Source: Lineus longissimus | Lineage: Eukaryota > Nemertea > Pilidiophora > Heteronemertea > Lineidae | DNA length: 64,000 nt | Reading direction: 5' to 3' | Assembly (NCBI RefSeq): GCF_910592395.1 | Contig: NC_088321.1 | Span: 11,720,001-11,784,000, forward strand | Shown here: in pieces, positions 12,294 through 23,999 of the stretch | How positions within the stretch are numbered: the first letter of the stretch is position 1 | Layout: every line of letters starts with the position of its first letter | The notes under the pieces: model-generated | Told to the model about the DNA's origin: nothing | The model's input: the letters and a program-made list of their open reading frames with translations, nothing else | Databases searched by the model: none | Position numbers and translations under genes: made by a program

Positions 12294-12464
12294 GCCTGTG
12301 TAGAAGTTTGAAATGTCTTATGATAGAATGCCCGGGAAACAAAGGATTCTATTATGCGCTTCAATCTCTGAGCTATTGACGGTCAGGGTCTCTATATAAC
12401 CATATTGCAGAATACAATAGGGCCGAACACCTTTTCCGGGGGCATTTGTTACTGTTACACCGGC
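12294..12464 (+). mobile_element. MITE family M1, copy B (171 bp)
   Basis: Very close to copy A along its whole length, with the same TIRs, the same internal ATTCTATTATGCGCTTCAAT block and the same ATATTGCAGAATACAATAGG block. By eye the identity is around 90 percent, which suggests fairly recent activity. It lies about 600 bp from the inverted copy C. Confidence 0.85.
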
Positions 12465-13186
12465 ACCATTTTACAGATTGACATTTTCGACAACAACTAC
12501 ACACCTGTGTACATAAAAGCTGGTTTGCTAGTGATATATATAGTTACGGAGATTGTACAGGCAAAGTAGGTAGGCGCATTTGTCGCACGTAGAAAAAAAT
12601 TATTAGAAAAAAGCCTCGTTTAACTTTCCTTCAGGGTAAATCTTTTAAGTCACCTAAAAGTCTTAAGTCGACTGAAGGTTATTAGAGTTGATGAAGATGA
12701 TGCAACTAGTAATGTTGTTTTTTCTCGTTCTTTTTCAGTGAGTAACTACATTGTAACATTGGTGTGTTTTTCTCATTTCTAATTTGTGCATTATCAGCCG
12801 AGAGGTCAATAACGTTTTAACTTTTTATGAGAATAACGTTTCTTTCCCCGCAGTACATCATTCATCCCCACGGACTCTATAAATGCTGGTCGTTGTTAAT
12901 GTCGCTATTAAGCCATTCCGTCACAAATACTAGACAACAGTCGTTTGTATAGTACCTCACGCTGCAAATATTCAATTAGATATATTTTTGATGGGAAGAA
13001 ATACATCAAGTGTCAGCAACTGTCGAGAAAGAATAACCTTGTTATTTTTAGAAAGAGGGTACCATACGGTAATTGTTAAGTTGGCTTTAGCATCAGCATG
13101 ACAGTAATAATCTACGTGTCTAGTCAGCTACGGTTTAGAATGATGGTGATCATGGAACATTGACATATAGTAGTAATGAAAAGGCA

Positions 13187-13855
13187 AGGGGCCATTGTGC
13201 TCACCGTATAGATATTTGGTGGTTAGGAATTCATGCTGGTTAAGAAACATGCCACCGGATAGCATATAGGCCAAATCAAAATCGGTATGACATGTGATGT
13301 ATCCTTGCTGGAGAACCTACCATGAAAATATTATTGAAAATAAGTGACCAATTAACGAGATATTGCACTTTTTACTTTTTCAGTTTTAGCCCCCTGGTAG
13401 CCAAGTCGAGAATCATGGGTCAAGTGTACCCAGTTTCAAGTAGTTAGCTTTAGCGGTTAAGGAACATGCCATTGTTACACTCAAACGGCCAATTTTAGCC
13501 TTTTGACCCCTTTGACCTTGAAACTAAGTAGGTCAAATCAAAAACTCATAAGACATGTGAAGTATCCTTGCTTGGAGAATCTACCATGAAAATATTATCA
13601 AAAAGAAAATCACTGATAGGCAAGATAATGCACTTTGTACCTTTTTAGTTTTGGCCTCCTGGTGGCCAAGTCAAGAATCAGATCGGATTGATATTCAGTG
13701 TCAGAGGTCACCGGACCTGGGGGTTATGTATACAAAGTTTCAAGTTCATAGCTCAAGCAGTTAAGAAACGTGCCACTGTTTTTGAAACAGGATACAGATG
13801 ACGACGGACGACGGACACTGCCGTATTGTATAGACTCCCCTACGTTGAGCAAAAA
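13187..13855 (+). repeat. TGACC-type composite repeat with GACGGACGAC tail, copy 1
   Basis: The element starts GGGGCCATTGTGCTCACC, as does the copy at 28491. It contains at least two diverged units of about 250-300 bp, with GTATCCTTGCTGGAGAACCT at 13301 and GTATCCTTGCTTGGAGAATC at 13562. The phrases CTACCATGAAAATATTAT, TTTAGCCCCCTGGTAGCCAA and TTTTGGCCTCCTGGTGGCCA also recur. GACCCCTTTGACCTTGAAAC lies inside it. It ends with ACGACGGACGACGGACAC. I recall repeats of this architecture from many marine invertebrates; its superfamily is not known to me. Confidence 0.7.
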
Positions 13856-13995
13856 AGCGCCTGTCAGTCAGATATCAGCATTCACGCTATATAAATAAGT
13901 AGATTTAAACACTAAGTACGGGGAGTCCTATATTTATGGCATTTTCCAATTACCTTTATCAGGTGTCCGCTGCGACGCATCCGCATGCACCTCTT

Positions 13996-14570
13996 CTTCA
14001 CTTAAAAAGATGACAACACCCTTTTATTTCCCGATCGAGGTTGACAGATCCGGAAACCAATGACAACTGTCTAGACCAGTTCGATCGATCGGGAAAAGAC
14101 TGGCGAGTTGTCGATTTTCTACAAATACTGCAAAATGAAAATTTTCGCGCCTATTTGTTTTTGCAAATCGCTAAAATCTGTGGAAAAAATATACAAATCG
14201 TAATTATTTTGTTGCGTACAACGAATATTTCTTTTAATTATTTTAACACAATTCGTCTTTATTTTGGCGTACAACGATTACTTTAATCTATTTTTTAAAT
14301 ACAATCCGTTTTTATTTTGGCGTACAATGATATATTATTACTACGTCTGGCTATAAAACAGAGTGTCGCAAATTAAATTTTTCTCTGGCGAATGGATTAT
14401 ACTCGCAAAATCCGCAAAAATGAAGCTCCGCGAATGTACTATGATGGTTTACAGTATATTGACTCTTTTTAACTTAGGATGACAATGAGGCTTTTATTTC
14501 TCTGCCTTGGTTGACAAATCAGGAAGTCGGTAACAGCTCTCTAGACTAGTGCGATTGATCGGGAAAAACA
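13996..14570 (+). repeat. Diverged direct duplication R3 plus AT-rich tandem units
   Basis: The block at 13996-14105 (CCCTTTTATTTCCCGATCGA, then GTTGACAGATC, TGTCTAGACC and GATCGGGAAAA) recurs at 14470-14570 (GGCTTTTATTTCTCTGCCTT, GTTGACAAATC, TCTCTAGACT, GATCGGGAAAA). Between them the phrase TTTTGGCGTACAA is repeated at 14262 and 14317, giving a 55-bp tandem. A 14.38-14.46 kb stretch (CGCAAA, CGCGAAT, GGTTTACAGT) resembles part of the repeat at 34.3 kb. Confidence 0.5.
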
Positions 14571-14854
14571 TATACAACACTCTTCAGCGTTCAACCTGCC
14601 TAAGTACTATAACCTCAGTCCTGTGGCGGAGATGAAGCGGCTTGTCGCCCGAAGGTCCGGCTGTGTTCCCCACAGCTTTTCTTCGACCTTCGTGTCCTTT
14701 GGCCAGTATATATATACAACACTCAACAACACACACTAAACATTGACTATCGTCTGGGATGAATACTAGTGCTATCAAACATTAGAGCTCATTCTTTGGC
14801 CAAATTAATGAAAGCATTTCTATTTCATCCAACATGTCTAAAGCACAAGGCAAA

Positions 14855-15110
14855 ATCGTTATCTACAGCGTGACGTCAAGGTGTAGATGCATGGCTCCAG
14901 GCTGCGCCTTACTAGTGCATCACTCCATCTAGAGAAGATCTCTGCCAGGAGGGCTAACTCGGGTCAACTCGGACTATACATTGGAATAGCGCGATAATCT
15001 AAAGAAGGATGATTTAGAAATCTTATAATTGATATGCAATTTGTTGAATGAAACTACTAATGTAGAATAGAAGATAAATGGAAACCCGGCAGATTGGTGA
15101 TAATTACCTC
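14855..15110 (+). repeat. Dispersed repeat R2, copy 2
   Basis: Counterpart of 6998-7245, with the same block order and orientation. The longest obvious shared word is GCCTTACTAGTGCAT. Neither copy shows terminal inverted repeats or a clear target-site duplication. Confidence 0.6.
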
Positions 15111-15199
15111 TATATATAATAATTACGCCATTGGTTCTTTGAGTGGCACTCGTCAATCGGCTCAGCATGTGAAATATGGGAACTAATCAAAACCGTCGT

Positions 15200-18100
15200 T
15201 GATAAAAATCACTGAAAATGTCGCATTCTTTTTTGTCCGCAGCTCTCCGCCAAAGTTGCGAAACCTGTCTCATATTAGAGGCTGAGGTGAAGGAAGGTCA
15301 ACATGTAATGGTAGAAAACCATTTGTTTGCGACGTTTGCGTAAAATGCATTAAAATAACCCGATGATTTGAGATTTATTGAATTTCGGGAGAAGGGAACG
15401 TGTACGTTTGGTGTGTCTGTCCGAATATACGCAAATACGGCTACGGAGACCATGTGGATGGTGTCCATATATGGATAACCAGTGTCATAGTTTCCCAAAT
15501 AGAAATATTGACGTATCAGTTTGTGATCTACACGGCCCTCTCAACCACCATCGGATAAGAGATCTGGAGTTCGTGCGGTGTTCGACCCCCTATGACCAAA
15601 AATACTTACAGCAAGAAAAGCCAGATCACGTACTTGGACAGCGGAGTTAGGTTCACAACCTTTGTAATGTGCCTTTAAATCTCATAAAAGCAATTTATAA
15701 GAAATCGATTTTCTGAGAACATGTACTTAGACTGTATACAGTGATTCTCTCAAATGCTATTTAATCCTTCCCGCCTCAGGGCACGAGTTTGTTCTGAATC
15801 AACAGAGCGAGCTCCGTTTTATCTTTCTAATCTTCCAAATCGTTAATTGATTTCTCTGTGGCTCTCCCAACATGCAGTGTAAAGTTCACTGAGAAGAGCA
15901 GCATAAGGAGACTGTCCATTAAAATACGACAATGCTGGTTTTCACTCGAGCGAGTCCAGCGGCGGTAGCTGTACCCCGCAACAACTACGTGCGGACCCAG
16001 CGGGTATTTGGTAGTGGATCTTCTATCGTGTTTATAGTAGGAAGTGAAGTATCGTTACAAGTAACCAACTGAACAAGTGGGCATTTTCTTACCACACTCC
16101 TTGAGTCGAGCAAATTTTAGTCCCGGGAAAAACCGCAGTGGCAAAACGTTCCAGTGGAATTAGGTATTTAGTACCACACATGCTAATTATGCGGGAAGGA
16201 TTTAGGGTTAACTTGACTTTAACTGTATTCTTCTTTATACATTATCAGGCGGTGTGCCCGGCCCCAGATCGGAAGTTAATAACCACTGGGGTAATGAAGT
16301 ATCACAATACGGGTCGAAACACAATACCTATTATTCTCGGCTAGTAAAGTAATTACATTTGCAATAAAGACGTCTGTATGATGATGTATGTCATCCCCAA
16401 CTCGCGTTATTTTCCCAACATGTCTAACTTAAGATTGAAAATCGATACGGCCAAATCCAATTAAAGTAGGCCAGGTTTAGGGAAGTTTTGCACAATACGA
16501 TTTTGCTAAAATAGCAGATGAGCGCCAGTGGAATAGCAAAGCAAAAGTCCACTCCGTTCTTTCTATCTGCAGTGAGGCTCCCAAATGTAAAAGTTATGTT
16601 TCACTATTGTTCTTTTTTGGTGCACTCCAAGAAAAGTAATCGATAAAATTATCTTGCTACGTATTTTCCAACGTGGATTTGTAAGAACTTTGGAACAGAC
16701 ATCTTCGCTCTCATCATCAAAATGATGTTTACGAAATCATACATGTCTCATGTTTTAACAGAAAACATTAAAATATCCAACCTAGTGTCCTTTACAAGAA
16801 ACAAAATTAAGTCATCATCCCAAATGTTTCTTTTCTTACCTTATTTAGCCCTAAAACATTAGCAACAGTTTAGAGCACGCGGTCTGAACCTTTACCGCGC
16901 CATTACTGTATACATGTACTAAGTTAGTTCGCTATACTGTGTTGAAGATATTAAGGCGGTTTTTTGGTGTGTTTGTTCCAAAATGGTCTATCACACGTAA
17001 TAATATACCATTCTGTACAGGCGGCCCTCAACCGGCTAAATAGCGCCGGCACAGTATCAAGCTGCAGTTGACATGATGCATTGCGTACAGATTCCCATTA
17101 ACCAGATTAGCCTAGTGAGAATTAAGTACTCGAGACATGGACCTCCTGTCGATAGCGTAATAAATAGGGCAAGACGGGATAACGCCTCGAATGCCACCCG
17201 ATGGGAGCATAGGATACCCGAGAGATGCACATCGAGTACAATGTATATTTCATGAGTCCATTCTCCGAGCATATGGAATAATATTCTGTCTGCCAAAACA
17301 GACTACTTTTCCACACTAGGGTATTGGATGTGTCACAGGCGCTTGGCGATATCAGAATCAACTGGCCAATTGGCGATCATGGTCAAAACCACAAAAAAAC
17401 CACCATAAACCGCATAAAACATGGAGTAACATGTACGAGAGGATTTTGGTGAGTGTATCGATCGATTATGAGCTAATCGATCGACTGATTTTGGTATCTT
17501 CACGCACCGATGCTCAGAATTTTTTGGCAAATCACAAATTAAACACAATTGACACGAAAACAGTGCTGCTGACAGTAGGTTTGAAAGCCAATTTACATTG
17601 TATGTCCCGTGAATCAATTCGACTTTGATGTGAAAACTCGTACTGAGGGTTGCGAAACCTGACTATTTTGTTGGGATGGTACGGCGTGGGGCTGTGATGT
17701 GTTTTGGAAAAATTCGTCTCACAACCATTCAGTATTCGCATGACTTCATCGTATTTGCTAAAATTAAAGATGCAATACCTCTAGTCAGCTGCTTATCCGT
17801 TACTCAGAGATCACATCGTGTCCACGACTGTGTAACTATTGACCAACCAAACGAGAACTAGAGCAACACTGCCCAAGTAAACAGGTTTTAGTGATAATCT
17901 AATGCCCTTGACGTATTTACATCATCAGCTATCTCGAATTAGCAAACACGCCAGAGCGTATTTGTAACGGCATGCGCGTAATAAATACGGATGGAAGCTA
18001 TTGTGCGCAGACCCAATCCAATTTAATAATAGGGGCCATGTTCAAAATAAGTTACCCGCTAATTTGACGCCAGCCTAACTTGACCTTGAAAGTTAGCAAA

Positions 18101-18270
18101 ATAAAGGAGATAATGACCAAATAGCAAAAGTGTCTCAGTCTTTAAGATATAACAACTGCTTTGTCGTGCTTGTGTAACTCTCCTTATCGAAGTCCGAGCT
18201 GGCATGTGTGCATAAAATCCCAGGTGGCCATGTCTCAAACACCCTAAGATACGATATCGACTTCAAGTCG
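15200..18270. other. No gene or repeat recognised
   Basis: Only short frames without recognisable domains. A small palindrome TCGATCGATTA-TGAGC-TAATCGATCGA lies at 17459-17485. AACTTGACCTTGAAAGTTAG at 18077 looks like a fragment of the TGACC-type repeats. Confidence 0.45.
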
Positions 18271-18277
18271 TCCGTAA

Positions 18278-18408
18278 GGCACCTATTCCATAGAGCTATA
18301 CCCTATACTATACTATACGCGAACAATAGTTTCATGGTCATGCACCCTTTGTGAAGCCATTGTTCGCGTATAGTGTAGTATAGGGTATAGCTCTATGGAA
18401 TAGGTGCC
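18278..18408. mobile_element. 131-bp hairpin element flanked by TAA
   Basis: The left arm 18278-18327 (GGCACCTATTCCATAGAGCT onwards) pairs with 18359-18408 at 49 of 50 positions across a 31-nt loop. Both ends are flanked by TAA (18275-18277 and 18409-18411). A 3-bp TAA duplication fits the TWA target site of PIF/Harbinger transposons, so a Harbinger-type MITE is my best reading. The near-perfect arms imply a recent insertion. If transcribed, it would form a long double-stranded RNA hairpin. Confidence 0.75.
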
Positions 18409-18419
18409 TAATGGCGCTA

Positions 18420-20210
18420 CGTATTCACAAAATGTGCATTGGGTGATTAAGTCGGTTATGGACATGCCTTCACTTACAATCAGCAACAATGAATACTGTG
18501 AGGTAGGCTCATCAGTATGGCTACCGGTCAAAACATGGCAGACAGACGTTTGTGTTTTCTAACTTGGTCACTAAGGTTTCTTTGCGAGCTCGCAAGTAAG
18601 TCAAAGACTAGGAGTATAGTTACTGATATAAACGCAATGAGGCGCTAGAGCCTTTTTCCGAAGGGAATGATGATATCTAACTCCTCGGTGGGATTTCCAT
18701 AATTAAGTTGCTTTAAGTTGCGGTTGGCGTGCTCGACCCAGACACCGAAGTCATGCAAGGTCGAGACTGGTATATCGGCAGATAAGTGCCCGAGAGAAAA
18801 TAAATTGTCTTTGTTTCTTATAGCTTAAGTCAATAAAAATATTACGACAGCATATGTTAGGTCCCATGATGTATTGCCAATACGTGTTTAACCCAGATAA
18901 TGCAATTACTGTACAGAGGGCTCGCAGAAAAATATTAATCCTGCTAAAAAAGATATGCTTGCCCGACCGGTATATTCTCAACGTTGTTCTAGTTATCATG
19001 ATCAAATGCTTATCTTTCACACTCAATTCCATCGTATCTACGATCATCAGCTATCTTACGTTAGTAAACATGTCACAGTGGCTTTGATAACGGCTTAATA
19101 AATAAGGATAAGAGAGGGTAATCTCCGGGCAATGTCCGTAGAATCCGGCCATTACGGAACAGCTTTAGCGAAGACGAGAGATCCGTAATACGAAATAGCA
19201 ACAATAGTATTTGCCAATATTCGCAGTGAGTGGACAATTAGACACACTTTTGGTTCTTTAGTAATACATTTATATATATCATGACGAAAAAATGTAAGTT
19301 TCCAAACAAACGAAGGAGAAGTTCTACTATAGTTCATATATAAGAACTCAATATTATTATTATCATTATTATTAACATTTTCAGTCCCACAGTTCTTTCA
19401 CATTTTGCACTTTTTCATTGGTGGCTTCTTACCACTCTTGATATGATCAGATCTCCCTGATCGGCACACTTTCATTTTCTAACAGCATAACTCACCCATA
19501 TATCACCAGAAGTGATGAGAAGTACACACCAACAAAATTGTTCTTTCACCCTTGTACTATCCTGATCCAATACCTACTATTATTATTATTATCAGTAGTA
19601 GTATTATAAGAAAAATAGTCTACCAATGCCAACAATGAAGCCACTTTGAGTGCGAGACGAAGAATATAACAATCGAATTTAGTTATTTCGTCGCAGACAT
19701 TTGCGACTTCCTTAGCAAAGTAGATGACATACTCAGAGACTTAATGGACAATCTAAAGTACCATATCGAACCGAAACGAAGTTGGGAAGTTGTCGGCCAA
19801 CGCTGATTGGTTACTATAAGTATTGAAACGATGTCAGTGATCTGCATTCAAATCGTGTTTAGCACAGCTGTATCAACAATCTAAAGTAAATATTATGATA
19901 AGTTATTGAACGATTTGTACATATACATGTACTCTCTTTTCACTTTTATGACATTTGTTGAGTTCGAGATTAACATCAAATAGACGAAAAGAGACGTATC
20001 AGTAAATGTAGCTTTTCCTGCTCTTACTTGTGACCATGGCATTAAACATGTATCCTCCTACTGTTCAGGACATGTTTTCGAGAAAAAGTTCGTTGATATC
20101 ATTAACCATAACCGCCCAGGTCAAAAATCTTTAAAAGTCTCATAATAACGATATCTTAAGATTGAAATCAGTTTCGTGCAGATGTGCGTGAACATTCGTT
20201 ACCAAATTGC
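18420..20210. other. No gene; simple ATT repeats
   Basis: Interrupted (ATT)n tracts lie at about 19352-19378 and 19577-19592. Open frames are short and unremarkable, and I recognise no transposon ends. Confidence 0.5.
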
Positions 20211-20219
20211 TGTAAAATG

Positions 20220-20570
20220 TTAAATCGTTAGCGCGGCTGATTTGCAGGTGACAGCGTAGGGGCAGGCTACACTAAATGCGATTTGACATAATGTCGCGTG
20301 GATTCTGCAACGAATGCTATTTTTGCATTGTTTTGGCGCAGCGCGGCGAGAAATACAGCAAAAAGCACCGCTGGGCCAACGATTGACGTCAATATGGCTG
20401 GTAAAAATCGACAACAAAGAGAAAATTCGCATTTCTATAGAAACGCGGACACAGCGTTATTACCATAACAATTCAGGTTGAAAGAAATTTGAAGTGATCC
20501 TCTCTGATCTTATTGAAAAACGGGCAATCCATATTGGCGTTATCTATTATGTCCGCGTTTCCAACCAGGT
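20220..20570. other. CpG-richer stretch with CRE-like site, possible promoter
   Basis: Unusual for its surroundings, this stretch has several GCG/CGC words. TTGACGTCAA at 20382-20391 is followed by ATATGGCTGG, and an ATG frame runs 25 codons (MAGKNRQQRENSHFYR onwards). Inverted 12-mers GAAACGCGGACA and TGTCCGCGTTTC lie near 20440 and 20550. A promoter with a short first coding segment is possible, but there is no clear splice donor and no recognised product. Confidence 0.2.
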
Positions 20571-20599
20571 ATTTGACTTATAACCAGAGGTGTAGAACA

Positions 20600-23250
20600 G
20601 TTGCTTAAATCATACTTGCTGGGTAATCATACAGTCAACAACCTTAATCGATGGGTTAATGGAAACGCATCGCGTTAACTATGAATTCCGGTGATATCGC
20701 GCGTCCTTACAATTGTAATCAACCGTCTACACTCCCCCATGTTATCGCAATGTACAGGTCATCAGCTCGCGGTAATGTCCGCCCAAGTGGGATAATGCCC
20801 GGTAATGTCCAAACATTGTGAGCAGATAAAGTGAGGCTTTAAGGTAATCAGGTCCAAATGCGCGACCTTAAGTGTTATCTCGTCAATTTCTCTGATGTTA
20901 CGTCGAGGGATACGCGTGACATGTGATGACAGCCTCGCAGGATTTGGAGACTATCACAAGATGATTTGTTTTATAATGACATCGGTGAGACAGGCACCTG
21001 AGCCAATCAGGAGACAGATCAGGAATCACTGCGGGACTATTCAGGAAGTGTGATTGTATTTGTTCGTCCAATATATTTGTCGCATGTGCGCAATTGGTAT
21101 ACGTGACCATCCGAATTCATCCTGAGAGATAAATTCCCACATTAGAAAAAAATCAATCTGTATTCGCTATTATGCAGGTGTCCTGTTGGGATCATCCCTA
21201 TATGTTACCCGGGGGCATATGTTTCGCGGGTTCTTGTTCCCTCTTCATAAAACGACCATATGATTTAGAAAAAAGGTACCTGCCGTGGAAAATGGGGAGG
21301 GATGTTGTCGTCGGGTAATCGTTACAGACAGAGGCTATTGTTGTCAAGTTTGAGTACGGATAATTAAGGTTCTGTGGTTATGATAAGATGCAGTTAGGAG
21401 CTAAGGATATACTGTCATGTCAGGATGTCGTCTCACCTTCCTTTGCCGCTGAATAGTCGGTGCATCGAACGTTTGTTGAAAACGTTTTTACACACAGACA
21501 AACCTGGAGGAACATCGGACCCGGGAACGAAGAGCACGGGGATACATAACACGGGGATCATTGTAACCTCCTTATAAAGGGGGAAGGTTGAACCTGATAC
21601 ATACATATAATGTAGACTACCCAGGGAACATTGATACCCACCCGTTATGTTTGTAGCAACACGGTCAGGGTCAATGTACAACAGGGTTATGCATTGAATG
21701 TTTTAGAATAATAAATTAAGTTTGATCTACATGTATGTGGAAAAAAGATATGCATAACCAAAACCACGCAGCACTATGAAAATAAGACATATTCATAGAA
21801 CCTCTTGACCTTTTCCATTTGCCTATTCTCGAATCTCCGACTGCAAAAGGTGCAATTTGCGGCCTTTTCTCAAGGTGTAATTTGAAGTCGAAATCACGCC
21901 CTCCTTGTTAGGATAATTAGGGGAACACCGCCTTAGGCGTGGCGGCATTAGCAGTTCTCGAGCACATGTGGATACAAAAGATTACCGTGGCCATTATTGC
22001 CTATGGTCAAGTCAAACTAGGGACACACCGCCCTAGTCGTTACAGAGAGCACACGTCAGGTGGATAGAAGAGCGTACCCATTTCAATTGCTATATTCCAG
22101 GCAAACTATAACACAGCATTTTAATTTCTCCCATCAAGTAACACTAAAAAATATACCTGACAGCCAAGCACGTGTTTGCAACTAAATCTCAGATCAATAA
22201 AAACAGGCTTCAAAGATATCCAACAAGTAGTTCTCGCTTCAAAGTTCCAAACGTTTTGTACAAATTATTTACGAATTAGACTATTAGCTGATTAGAAAGG
22301 ACCTCCATTTTCATTCCTATGCAGTGCTGGTATGGTTTCAGCATAAAATATTAACAATAATGCGAATACCCTGGGCTCTGCACAACCTCGATCTGGGGAC
22401 ATCACTTTCCATTCGCGTAAAATAATGATTCGTCTTCATCTTCTATCAGCATTTGGCAGAGAGAGTTTTCTTTCTCAAAGGTGGGATAAGCGTTTTACGT
22501 GCTACTTTGTTTGGGCGCCTAATGAGTTTATTCACAGGCTGATTTTTCTGGCCTGGGGTAGAATCGATCGCAAGATACCTTTTTATTATTTGGCGGGGCC
22601 TTGTGCTTGCTCTGGCTTTGGCCTCCAAAAACCTCAGTTTCTTTTGACGAAAGAGCCAGGAAATTGGTTTCGACGCTGCTAAAGGCTCTTATTAATTGAT
22701 TAAAGACATCTGATGTAGGCGTTTTAAGATACACGCCATGCTGCACTGCCAGACAATATCGAAGAAACTATTGACCAAACCCTGCATTACATCAAAGCTT
22801 CTCCAAAATAGTTTGTTTGGGTCAGATAATGGAAAACCAACACGCAATATAGAAAGAAATATTTGGTGCATAATAAACTACTGCCTGAGGTGCTTACCTT
22901 GTTGCGATAAAGTAAAGGTAAAAAAGGAAACCCATTGCCACACGGCTGCCTTAATCACATTGCATTAGTCTATTCTATTACCATCAGTGCTGCTATTACG
23001 AAGAATACTTTCTGCAAACTTCCCTGATTTTTTTCCTGTAGATATTGAGGCTATAGTTGGTACAGGGAATGATTTGTGCTGAGCAAATACCAATAAAAGA
23101 ATCGATTATATTCAATTACAATTTCCATTTTCATTTTTAGGTCCGTTATTCCGATAAATGTTAGCATCCACATACAAATCGCAATAAGGTATGATTTATT
23201 GAAACTCAAACAGAACACGCAGAACCAATACTCAATAACTCAGATTCAAG
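20600..23250. other. No gene recognised
   Basis: Two loosely similar blocks at about 21915-22060 each hold GGGGAACACCGCC or GGGACACACCGCC followed by a GAGCACA word, suggesting an old duplication of about 105-bp period. CGGTAATGTCC occurs twice near 20770-20810. Both strands are open over 22425-22682, but no domain is visible. Confidence 0.4.
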
Positions 23251-23259
23251 ATACGGTAA

Positions 23260-23975
23260 ATTGCTAATGAAAAAGAGACCGATGCATCAAAAATTGAATA
23301 TTAGTGTCACCACCAAATCATTCCTGCATTGAGAAATGACGGGAGCCAGTTATCTCCCTCGACCATCCTCGCAATGCAAAATCCATATTCGCGGTATTTT
23401 GTTCTTGTATTCCAGAAATGCTCCATCGGTGAAGTGGGGAATATGTCCGTCGAGAGAAAGTCCAAAGGAAAAAAGCTTCAATTATGTTACATTATCTAAG
23501 TTATTGAAGGTTTTTGGTAAAACTATATAATGAAACCTCATCTGCAACCATAGAATAATAAAAACACAATTTCCTTGGAGGGGAACATTTCAAACTACAA
23601 CACTGACATAATTATCCATTCCAAGTAAATAAGTCAGGTCTATATCCGTTATTTCAATGCAGTTATAGTTATAGAAAATCATCGATAAAAAAATTACGTT
23701 TAATTAACTGTCAATGCATTAGAAAATGACAAAGTGTTAGGCAAATTAAAAACAGGTCATAGAAGACTGGTCATATGCGACTGGTCATATGCCTTGAAAT
23801 AATCAAACCTATTTTATCTTTAGGTCAATATTAGTAAATCGCTCACGAAAGTTGAGCTATGCATCAAAAATCGAATATTGATGTCATCACGAAACCATTG
23901 AAGCATTAAGATATGACGGAATCAGTTATCTCGCAATCGCATCATATCAATGCATTATCCGAATTCGTTCACTCA
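23260..23975 (+). repeat. Direct duplication R4, period about 577 bp
   Basis: GCATCAAAAATTGAATATTA at 23284 recurs as GCATCAAAAATCGAATATTG at 23861. Around each copy the order of GTCACCACCAAATCATT/GTCATCACGAAACCATT, ATGACGGGAGCCAGTTATCT/ATGACGGAATCAGTTATCT and TCGCAAT words is kept over about 140 bp. It appears to be an old local duplication. Confidence 0.6.
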
Positions 23976-23999
23976 AATAGGCAATGCAAGAGAGAAATG

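Noticed and set aside
18278-18408. microRNA precursor
   Set aside because: The arms are 50 bp and almost perfect, with TAA target duplication. That fits a MITE better than a typical pre-miRNA with bulged 22-nt arms.
20438-20563. MITE with GAAACGCGGACA ends
   Set aside because: The inverted match is only 12 bp with no target duplication and no further pairing. About one such match is expected by chance in a window this size.
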